NCBI GenBank assembly: GCA_019186965.1
Contig: JABARV010000010.1
Coordinates: 1 to 64,000, forward strand
Source of the DNA: Turneriella sp.
GTDB lineage: Bacteria; Spirochaetota; Leptospiria; Turneriellales; Turneriellaceae
Reading direction: 5' to 3'
DNA length: 64,000 bases
The position numbers and the translations under genes are program-made. The notes under the pieces were generated by a model, which did no database searches, had not been told where the DNA came from, and saw nothing but the letters and a program-made list of their open reading frames with translations. Positions 8,086 through 14,435 of the stretch are shown one piece after another; within the stretch, counting starts at the first letter, position 1, and each line of letters opens with the position of its first letter.

Positions 8086-9288
8086 ATGAAAACAAATACA
8101 TCTGCCTTTACAAAAAATAAAACAACAGGAATGCAAAAAAATATTATGAATAAACTTTTTTGGATAACGCTACTTTTCTCGGTGGGCTTTTGGGGGACGC
8201 TCGACGCACGGACAAAACTTGTTACAATGCCACAGCGCGAATACACGCGTATCGATTTAAAAAACCCAGACCAAACGATTGTAGAAGAAGAGCGTACAGT
8301 CAACTTGCAAAAAGGGATAAACCATATCGAGTATGCCTTTAGCGGCGTAAGCGTCGATATAAATAGCGTACAGTTCCGTGCGATAAAAACTCCCGGCCAA
8401 ACACGCGTGCTCAACGTCAATTATCCTCCCGGTGAAAATGCGCTTTTTTGGGAAGTTTATTCTGAGAAGGCAGGCCCTGGAGTTTTTCGAATTTCGTACC
8501 TTATACAAAATATATACCGTACAACGGCGTACGAAGCCGTTGTCGCTAAAAACGAAAAAACGCTTACCCTACAAGCGCATACGATGGTACAAAATGGTTC
8601 GGGAGAAAACTTTGAACGCGCTGCATTTTTTAGCACTTTAGGAGATCCGTATGAAGGAAGTTTACAAAAAGGCGAATCGAAAAAAATTCTTTCGTTTACC
8701 ACGCCTGATGTCCACTTTCGCAAAAATTATTTTTTCGACTACTCTCGCTCCAACGAAGTTTCTCTACTCTATACAATGTTAAACGAAAAATCCTCCGGTT
8801 TTCCCGAGGTAATGCTACCTAACGGCAAAGCACGCGTATACCAAGAAGATTCACAGGGCTCGGAAGCTTTTTTAGGAGAAGACTGGACACAGGAAACAGG
8901 TGCAGGGCAAAAATTGGAGTTAAAACTCGGCCAAGCAAAAGAAGTACGCGTAAAGCGTAGCGTTGTGCAGTATAAAGAAGAAATTGTACGCCTGCCGATA
9001 AAAAACTTCCACCAAACGGTTAAATACCAAATTGAAAATTTTAAAGATGCGCCTGTAGCTTTAACTCTGGTAGAGCACCCAGGCGGTGAGTGGCTTATTG
9101 AAGGCATCGAAGTTAAAGAAGAAGCGGGCGAGCGCGAATCAATGCACGAAAAAAGTGTTTCGGGTAATGTAAAAGAAGAGAGGGTTGATATCAACGAACT
9201 AAAACTACACGTATCGGTTCCCGCAAATGGCCGCGAGAAGAAAAAAATGAACGTGTACGTTAAGTTAGTTCTCAAAAACAGGTGGTGA
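8086..9288 (+). CDS. Exported DUF4139-type protein B
   Basis: 400 residues. A strong Shine-Dalgarno (aaggag, 8074-8079) fixes the ATG at 8086. The hydrophobic stretch MNKLFWITLLFSVGFWG starts only at residue 21, so the signal peptide has a long basic front, or an internal ATG at 8146 is used. It shares the plan of protein A, including the early TLVTMPQREYTRIDL-like strand set, PPGENALFWEV (compare PPGRTDALQW in A) and a long run of beta strands, but lacks the Pro-rich linker. Probably a diverged tandem duplicate and cotranscribed partner. A 7-bp inverted repeat (9281-9287 with 9305-9311) spans the stop codon. Confidence 0.65.
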   Translation: MKTNTSAFTKNKTTGMQKNIMNKLFWITLLFSVGFWGTLDARTKLVTMPQREYTRIDLKNPDQTIVEEERTVNLQKGINHIEYAFSGVSVDINSVQFRAIKTPGQTRVLNVNYPPGENALFWEVYSEKAGPGVFRISYLIQNIYRTTAYEAVVAKNEKTLTLQAHTMVQNGSGENFERAAFFSTLGDPYEGSLQKGESKKILSFTTPDVHFRKNYFFDYSRSNEVSLLYTMLNEKSSGFPEVMLPNGKARVYQEDSQGSEAFLGEDWTQETGAGQKLELKLGQAKEVRVKRSVVQYKEEIVRLPIKNFHQTVKYQIENFKDAPVALTLVEHPGGEWLIEGIEVKEEAGERESMHEKSVSGNVKEERVDINELKLHVSVPANGREKKKMNVYVKLVLKNRW

Positions 9289-9337
9289 AATTTTTGGTTT
9301 GGCGCACCACCTTGAAAAAGGGCATTTGTTAAAATAT

Positions 9338-9366
9338 TTGACACGCTTAAAGGGGTATGCTATGGT
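9338..9366 (+). promoter_or_regulatory. Promoter upstream of the TolB-like gene
   Basis: TTGACA (9338-9343), 17-bp spacer, TATGGT (9361-9366). Transcription would start near 9373 and give a leader of about 30 nt before the ATG at 9405. Confidence 0.65.
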
Positions 9367-9404
9367 GTTCCACGTAAGAGGAATAAAGAAATAGGGTTTG
9401 TAGC

Positions 9405-10601
9405 ATGAAAACATTGTTTGCCACAACAGTCCTCTTTTTGTTTGCAAACCCTGTTTTGTATGCGCTACGCACTACAAACCCTGTTATAATTAAAGCGCCC
9501 ACCACAGCGGAAAACACCACACGAGCGGAACTCAAGAAAGTTATTATTCTTGATTTTAAGAATATCGACCAAAATAAAAATTACAACTACTTAGAGACGT
9601 CCATTACCGATGCAATCCGCAACGAGCTCAAGGCAAAATTTGATTTTCAAGAATTAAATCCCCGCGTGTGGCGAATGGCTGCACAAAAAAATTATTACCA
9701 GTGGCCGAATGAAAATTATACCAAAGGGTTTGCGCTGCACTTGGGTGCGCTTTTGCAACAAGACCTGGTTGTCGGTGGGTATTACCAAGCGGTGCTTACG
9801 CAAAAGGCTGCGGGTGAAAGTGCGTATGTGCTGCAAGCGCATGTTTTCGTGATGGATGTTGGTAAGCGGAAGGTCGTCGGCGAATTCCAGATGGCATTCG
9901 ACGCCGATGCGACACTCTTTACGCGTATTGAAGAAATGGGCACGCGTGTGACTGGCGTGGCGAAAGCGGTGCTGCCCAATAAAGGCGCAACCGGCCTTAC
10001 CCCCGTCGAGTTTGACGAGGTAGGTGCAAATGAATTGGGGCTTCTTGCCGGCACGGGAGTCCTGTCTATTCCCGCTGCTTTTTCGGGTAGTTACGATAGC
10101 GACAAGCCGCTCTACGTGAAAGATTTTGCAATGCCCGTAAGCGCGGCGCTCTTTTATGCGCGCCACGATTTTCTATGGCCGCAATTCATGCTGCACACGA
10201 TGGCGGGCGCCAATTTCGGCAGTGGGAATTTTGCGGTCGCTACCGACACGAAGAAAATTCAAGCAAGTATGCTCGATATTTATGCCGCCGCACACATAGG
10301 CTATGAATTTACTTTTTGGCGCTTTAACGCAGTGCCGCTTGTGGGCGGCGGCTTTTCGTTTGCGAGTGTTAATCTCGACTACAATACACTCTCGGCGTTG
10401 CCCTTAACGCCCTCGGGAGAAAAGCGCAGCAGCGCTAAAATCAACGCGAGTGCGCCTTTCGCCGAAGGCGGCGTGAAGCTCGCGTTCAAAGTCACTAAAA
10501 ATATTTATCTACACGCGTACGCGCTTTACCGGCAAAGTTTTTATATGTCGACTTCGGTCGGCGAATTATTTACATTAGGTGGATTGAGCATGCGCTTCTA
10601 A
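9405..10601 (+). CDS. Exported TolB-like/beta-barrel protein (paralogue of 45922-46989)
   Basis: 398 residues with an N-terminal signal peptide (MKTLFATTVLFLFANPVLYA). Residues about 44-190 resemble the TolB/CsgG-type N-terminal fold (LKKVIILDFKNIDQN, YNYLETSITDAIRNEL). The rest alternates short strands, contains GVLSIPAAFSG and ends in aromatic GGLSMRF, as expected of an outer-membrane beta-barrel. The gene at 45922-46989 shares the FKNIDQN block and domain order, and both lie next to a large lipoprotein gene (this one 16 bp upstream of the DUF1554 lipoprotein). Function unknown; an assembly or export role for the neighbouring lipoprotein is a guess. Confidence 0.65.
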   Translation: MKTLFATTVLFLFANPVLYALRTTNPVIIKAPTTAENTTRAELKKVIILDFKNIDQNKNYNYLETSITDAIRNELKAKFDFQELNPRVWRMAAQKNYYQWPNENYTKGFALHLGALLQQDLVVGGYYQAVLTQKAAGESAYVLQAHVFVMDVGKRKVVGEFQMAFDADATLFTRIEEMGTRVTGVAKAVLPNKGATGLTPVEFDEVGANELGLLAGTGVLSIPAAFSGSYDSDKPLYVKDFAMPVSAALFYARHDFLWPQFMLHTMAGANFGSGNFAVATDTKKIQASMLDIYAAAHIGYEFTFWRFNAVPLVGGGFSFASVNLDYNTLSALPLTPSGEKRSSAKINASAPFAEGGVKLAFKVTKNIYLHAYALYRQSFYMSTSVGELFTLGGLSMRF

Positions 10602-10617
10602 AGCGTAAGGAGGGTAT

Positions 10618-11967
10618 ATGAAAAGTAGGATTTACACTGCGGGCGTTTTGTCGCTATTTATAGGGTGTGCGCAAGTGCCGCTTGCAGAGAAAGTAATTTT
10701 TCAAAAAGCGGGGTTTAATGACGGCGGCATCTACATCAACCCTTCATCGGGAACAACGAGCGAAGCGGGGGGTGCGCAAACCATTGGCATTTCGCTCACC
10801 TCTAAACCCACTGCAACGGTAACGCTCACCATTTCGAGTAGCAATACCGCCGAAGGGCAGATAAAGCATAGCAGTGGTACTTGCGATACGGCAGGAACCG
10901 TCGTGGCGGCCAGTTGCATACTCACATTTACCGATGCCGATTACCTGACACCCAAAAATATTTCAATGGTCGGGCAAAACGACAACGTAGTCGATGCAGG
11001 CACGGCATATAAACTACAAATTTCAGCATCGAGCGCCGACCCTCTTTACACCATTGCACAATTCGACGCGGCGAGCCTCACCAATACCGACAACGATACG
11101 GCCGATTTTGTGGCAACGCCTTCGAGCGGTCTCGTTACACGGCCCTCGGGGGGCAGTGCTACAGCTACTAGCCAGATTAAACTTTCGAGCCAACCTTCGG
11201 CGGATGTCACTTTTTTGGTCAAAAGCACCGACACGAATGGCGGCGACGTGACAACGCCAGCCGGCAAATCATTTACCTTTACCAACGCCAATTGGAACGT
11301 AAACCAGCCCCTCGTTGTAACAGGTGGAAGTGGTTCTACTCCCCTCGACTACAAAATTGTCATCGATGGTACTATCACGAGCGCCGACCCCAATTATAAC
11401 GGGAAAACGGGTACAGTCCTGCATACCGGTATTAGTCTCAAGAACATCGCGGCAGGCGATAAATACATCTTTTTTACGACAGCCGGCACGAAAGGGGATT
11501 TCGGCGGTGCCTCTAGTGCCGATACCAAATGTAATGCGGAAGCGGTTTACCCAACCGGCAAGAAACCGAACAGCAGCACGTACAAGGCGATTCTTGGAGG
11601 CGGCGGGCGCACCGCTTGCACTACAGCCAACTGCGGCGGTGGAGCCGGCGAACATACAGATTGGGTATTATTGCCGAATCAAAGCTATACCCGACAAGAT
11701 GGCACGCCTATTGGCACAACGAATGCGAACGGCATATTTACTTTTCCTCTGACGAGCTCGATCGGAGGTTCGAGTTCCTCTTGGACGGGTCTCAAAGGCG
11801 ATTGGACAACTTGGAGCAACTGTTCAAACTGGGCGAGTACGAGTGGTAATGGTTCTGCGGGCAGATCGGGAAATAACGATTCTACAGCGATTTATGAACC
11901 TCTTTACGGTGGCGGCTTTGGTCTCCCATGCAGTTCAATGTATCCCCTCTACTGCGCCGAGCAGTAG
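10618..11967 (+). CDS. Lipoprotein with Calx-beta-like repeats and DUF1554-like domain
   Basis: 449 residues. The N-terminus ends in lipobox LFIGC (Cys17 would be lipidated). Residues about 40-270 hold two or three beta-sandwich repeats of roughly 100 residues recalling Calx-beta domains (IGISLTSKPTATVTLTI, then IKLSSQPSADVTFLVK). From KYIFFTTAGTKGDFGGASSA (about residue 285) to the end the sequence matches the style of DUF1554, known mainly from Leptospira surface lipoproteins, rich in Gly, Ser and Cys. Start supported by aaggagg (10607-10613). A copy of its last 42 codons lies at 12831-12956. Confidence 0.75.
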   Translation: MKSRIYTAGVLSLFIGCAQVPLAEKVIFQKAGFNDGGIYINPSSGTTSEAGGAQTIGISLTSKPTATVTLTISSSNTAEGQIKHSSGTCDTAGTVVAASCILTFTDADYLTPKNISMVGQNDNVVDAGTAYKLQISASSADPLYTIAQFDAASLTNTDNDTADFVATPSSGLVTRPSGGSATATSQIKLSSQPSADVTFLVKSTDTNGGDVTTPAGKSFTFTNANWNVNQPLVVTGGSGSTPLDYKIVIDGTITSADPNYNGKTGTVLHTGISLKNIAAGDKYIFFTTAGTKGDFGGASSADTKCNAEAVYPTGKKPNSSTYKAILGGGGRTACTTANCGGGAGEHTDWVLLPNQSYTRQDGTPIGTTNANGIFTFPLTSSIGGSSSSWTGLKGDWTTWSNCSNWASTSGNGSAGRSGNNDSTAIYEPLYGGGFGLPCSSMYPLYCAEQ

Positions 11968-11991
11968 TAGCCGTGAAGTGGTGGTGTAAAT

Positions 11992-12157
11992 GGCATTGTC
12001 TAGGGCTGTCCAAAAAGGGTAAATTTAGCGCTTATTTTGCGTGCGTAGCACGCAAAATAAGTTAATTTTCGCCTTTTTAGGTTGCAATGGTCGCGAAGCG
12101 ACCACTTGGCCGCGTAAGCGGCCTACCCACCTATTGGACAACCCCTTAGACAATGCC
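11992..12157. mobile_element. MITE-like element, 166 bp
   Basis: Imperfect terminal inverted repeats of about 23 bp: ggcattgtctagggctgtcc on the left, and on the right the complement of ggcattgtctaaggggttgt. Inside are a perfect 14-bp stem hairpin (12031-12061, loop gta) and two smaller hairpins (12089-12103, 12108-12123). No coding frame and no clear target-site duplication. It abuts higBA and follows the lipoprotein gene. Confidence 0.7.
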
Positions 12158-12167
12158 TCTTTAATAC

Positions 12168-12196
12168 TTGCCGAGATACCGTTAATATATTAATTT
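12168..12196 (+). promoter_or_regulatory. Leaderless-type promoter of higBA
   Basis: TTGCCG (12168-12173), 17-bp spacer, TAATTT (12191-12196), five bases, GTG start at 12202. Same geometry as the mqsR, tetR and vapB promoters in this window. Confidence 0.5.
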
Positions 12197-12201
12197 ACTC
12201 A

Positions 12202-12492
12202 GTGATTGGCTCTTTTGCCGATAAAGCAACCGAAGACATTTATCACGGAGTGCGGTCAAAAAAAGCTGCAAAATTGCCACCGAATATAATCGCGGTTGCC
12301 TTGCGGAAACTGGATATGATGAACTCGGCTTCAAAACTGGATGATTTGCGAATCCCGCCCAGTAATCATTTAGAAAAGCTGGTTGGTAATTGGGCGGGCT
12401 TTTACAGCATTCGCATAAACGATCAATTTCGAGTAATATTTAAGTGGGACGATGGTGTTGCTACAGAAGTAGCAATTATCGATTACCACTAA
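12202..12492 (+). CDS. higB: HigB-family toxin (RelE fold mRNA interferase)
   Basis: 96 residues, GTG start. Opens with IGSFADKATEDIYHG and ends with GFYSIRINDQFRVIFKW...VAIIDYH, the hallmark of the HigB / plasmid maintenance killer family. Ribosome-dependent mRNA cleavage is the known family activity. The toxin-first order with the antitoxin 12 bp downstream is the normal higBA arrangement. Complete in length with no disruptions, so likely functional, unlike the neighbouring mqsR. Confidence 0.93.
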   Translation: MIGSFADKATEDIYHGVRSKKAAKLPPNIIAVALRKLDMMNSASKLDDLRIPPSNHLEKLVGNWAGFYSIRINDQFRVIFKWDDGVATEVAIIDYH

Positions 12493-12504
12493 GGAGTTAA
12501 CGAT

Positions 12505-12813
12505 ATGATACCACGAAACAGAAAAACAACACACCCTGGTGAAATTTTATTACATGAATTTTTGATACCAATGGGGCTTAGTCAACTCAAATTTGCCGAG
12601 ATACTTGATATTTCAGTTCAACGCATCAACGAAATTGTTAAAGGTAAGAGGGGTATAACGCCAGAAACTGCTTGGCTCTTTTCGGCTTTTTTTAACGTTT
12701 CACCAGAGTTTTGGATGAATCTACAAGCTGCTTATGACTTATCCACACACAAACTGGATAACAAGATTGCAAAATTAATCCATAGCCGTAAGACCCATGC
12801 AGCTATTGCTTAA
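12505..12813 (+). CDS. higA: HigA-family antitoxin (XRE-type HTH)
   Basis: 102 residues. Starts with HPGEILLHEFLIPMGLSQLKFAE and continues with the helix-turn-helix DISVQRINEIVKGKRGITPETAW and FFNVSPEFWMNLQ, all standard for HigA. Binds and neutralises HigB and represses the operon. A perfect Shine-Dalgarno (aaggag, 12491-12496) precedes the ATG. A shrunken copy of this gene lies at 14016-14103. Confidence 0.95.
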   Translation: MIPRNRKTTHPGEILLHEFLIPMGLSQLKFAEILDISVQRINEIVKGKRGITPETAWLFSAFFNVSPEFWMNLQAAYDLSTHKLDNKIAKLIHSRKTHAAIA

Positions 12814-12830
12814 CAAGGCACCCTGTTTCA

Positions 12831-12956
12831 TTCGGCAATGGCTCAGCAGGCAGTTCAGGCTTTACCGACTCCTCGGCGATCTATCAATCTCTGTACGGCG
12901 GTGGTTGGGGGCTTTCTTGTAGTAACTCAAACCGGCTCTACTGCGCCGAGCAGTAG
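12831..12956 (+). pseudogene. Fragment: 3' end of a second DUF1554-like lipoprotein gene
   Basis: An open stretch of 41 codons plus stop that matches the end of the lipoprotein at 10618-11967: GNGSAG...DSSAIYQSLYGGGWGL...LYCAEQ against GNGSAG...DSTAIYEPLYGGGFGL...LYCAEQ. The match continues past the stop (gtgaagtggtggtg). No start or upstream part exists, so this is the tail of a duplicated gene, now separated from its source by the MITE-like element and higBA. Confidence 0.85.
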
Positions 12957-13047
12957 TGGGACGGTGAAGTGGTGGTGGGCGATGGGGTGTTGAGTCGAAG
13001 GCGGTGAGAATATTTTTTGGACAGCTCCAACCATTTACGATTGCAGA

Positions 13048-13482
13048 TCAATTGGGGGTTGCTAAATCCGAAATTTTATAACTTTTTCCTTTGACCCAAA
13101 TTCGTTTTGACTTATCGTTAAAAGGAAACCGCTGTTTGCCTACATAAACAAATGGCATCCTGCCTGCACGCATCATCCAATGGACCGTTTGTCGCGGTAC
13201 CTTTAAGCTCTGAGCAATGACATCTACGGGTATTAAGGCACTCGCGGGTACTCGGGCAGAATCTTGACGTGCCCTGTTTTCCATAATTTCAACGCGCAAT
13301 CGATTCTCTGATTTTATTGTTAAAATGCCATCGTTGCATTTCCGGCAGATATATCCATCTAATCCATGAACAATAAAGGTTTTATATCCTTTGCCTTCTA
13401 CACGCTCATTTAGATTTGAGCGATAGCTCATACTGTCATGGGCGCCACAGGCGGGGCAGTCTTTCCATACTTTTTCTTTCAT
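13048..13482 (-). CDS. mqsA: MqsA-family antitoxin
   Basis: 144 residues. N-terminal zinc-binding part with two Cys pairs (CPACG and CRKCN), then a C-terminal helix-turn-helix (VIAQSLKVPRQTVHWMMRAGRMPFVYVGKQRFPF). In the known MqsRA system MqsA binds MqsR and represses its own operon. It follows mqsR by 7 bp with GAGGAAG before the ATG, the normal toxin-antitoxin order. It appears intact although its toxin is broken. The C-terminal DNA-binding part resembles a MerR/excisionase-like helix more than the XRE domain of E. coli MqsA. Confidence 0.8.
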   Translation of the reverse strand: MKEKVWKDCPACGAHDSMSYRSNLNERVEGKGYKTFIVHGLDGYICRKCNDGILTIKSENRLRVEIMENRARQDSARVPASALIPVDVIAQSLKVPRQTVHWMMRAGRMPFVYVGKQRFPFNDKSKRIWVKGKSYKISDLATPN

Positions 13483-13489
13483 AACTTCC

Positions 13490-13934
13490 TCACTTTTCCT
13501 TAAAGGATATTACTACCGTTTGGCCTGAATCAATCTGTACTTTTATGTAAGCCATACCATGCAAGACCCGCTTGTGGTATACGTCATGCCACCGAGTATA
13601 ATCTTCATAAGTAGTCATGGACTTGTAAAAATCGTCCATGGTAAGTGCAGCCACCTCTGCAATTAATTCATCCAAATCCAGAGACAATTCCGCTAACAGG
13701 CTGTTGAAAAACAGTCCAAATAGCAGGGTGTTGGCCGAGCGTAGCCGCAGACAGGCCATTTATGGCCGTTTTGCGAGGGGTTGCAAAGGGCAACCCCGGC
13801 GTCTGCGGCACGCACGGCATTTTTCAACACCCTGCCAATGCCGATCGCCTGGCCGCGTTTGTTACTCTTACCTTGCCGGCTTTTATTAAGGCTTTTACTT
13901 TGGCCAAGCTATAATGCGGCGTAGCCTTGTTCAC
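13490..13934 (-). pseudogene. mqsR: mqsR toxin gene interrupted by a MITE-like element
   Basis: The two halves of MqsR are both readable. From GTG 13934 the frame gives NKATPHYSLAKVKALIKAG and on to RRSAL, matching the family N-terminus. It then runs into the element at 13696-13834 and meets TGA within a few codons. Past the element, in another frame, comes ELSLDLDELIAEVA, then DFYKSMTTYEDYTRWHDVY, ending VVISFKEK at 13490, the conserved MqsR C-terminal half. The insertion therefore truncates and frameshifts the toxin. An 89-codon open frame (13759-13490) starts inside the element and could at most make a fusion of element sequence and the MqsR C-terminus. Confidence 0.9.
13696..13834. mobile_element. 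MITE-like element, 139 bp, inserted in mqsR
   Basis: Left end caggctgttgaaaaac and right end (complement) cagggtgttgaaaaatg form terminal inverted repeats. Internal hairpins include ggccatttatggcc and ggggttgc...gcaacccc. Flanks ctaa and ccaa may be a decayed 4-bp target duplication. No coding capacity; it would need a transposase from elsewhere. Confidence 0.75.
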
Positions 13935-13939
13935 AAAAG

Positions 13940-13968
13940 AATATATTATATTTACTTTACATCGTCAA
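13940..13968 (-). promoter_or_regulatory. Leaderless-type promoter of mqsRA
   Basis: On the minus strand TTGACG (13968-13963), 17-bp spacer, TATATT (13945-13940), five bases, GTG at 13934. Both boxes are close to consensus. Confidence 0.65.
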
Positions 13969-14015
13969 GTAAATGAGAATATCTAACTATAAAACCCACA
14001 GAGATAACTGACATT

Positions 14016-14103
14016 TTTGCCGAGATACTTGATATTTCAGTTCAACGCATCAACGAAATTGTTAAAGGTAAGAGGGGTATAACGCAAGACCCATGCAGCT
14101 ATT
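14016..14103 (+). pseudogene. Decayed partial copy of higA
   Basis: Identical or nearly so to 12592-12661 of higA, then joined to the match of 12790-12807, so the middle of the gene (about 128 bp) is deleted. No start codon region is present. A second copy of this antitoxin passed through the locus, or part of the island was duplicated. Confidence 0.9.
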
Positions 14104-14139
14104 CCACTCATGATTGGTCGTTTTTAGTTTTGCCCAACA

Positions 14140-14209
14140 CTTCGACTAAAGCGCATTGGATTGCGCAAAAATCTTGACTTTTACGCAAAATATTCTGCTT
14201 TAGTCGAAG
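14140..14209. repeat. 70-bp inverted-repeat element
   Basis: Perfect 13-bp arms cttcgactaaagc (14140-14152) and gctttagtcgaag (14197-14209) flank an AT-rich centre. Could fold as a hairpin or be a solo palindromic element. No gene in it. Confidence 0.7.
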
Positions 14210-14305
14210 GCGACGACGTTGCGCGCTTTGTCTGTTGAAATCTGTTTTTCACGCGCAAGATTCCATGGCGCACAATACCGCGCTTCATTAATTGCACACC
14301 AAAAA

Positions 14306-14392
14306 TTGCACACCAAAGACGGCCTTGAAGTCGATTTTTGTCTCATTACAGACGAAAAGCCGGCTCGCCTCATCGAAGCCAAATACGCCGAG
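14306..14392 (+). pseudogene. Remnant of a DUF4143-type ATPase C-terminus
   Basis: A short stretch reads LHTKDGLEVDFCLITDEKPA then LIEAKYAE. The pattern of TKDGxEVDF, a variable segment and IEVK resembles the PD-(D/E)xK-like end of AAA/DUF4143 proteins common in accessory regions. The rest of the gene is absent and the downstream frame runs into dnaE antisense. Confidence 0.5.
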
Positions 14393-14435
14393 GTTTTGAT
14401 TTTTTGTCGGCGTTGGGGATGTGAAAAGCTACCCG

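Noticed and set aside
8305-9311. Strong terminator after DUF4139 protein B
   Set aside because: The 7-bp inverted repeat at 9281-9311 has a long loop and no T-run, so termination is not convincing.
12202-12813. Phage or integrative element around higBA
   Set aside because: No integrase, attachment duplication or phage structural gene is visible; only MITE-like ends and toxin-antitoxin genes.
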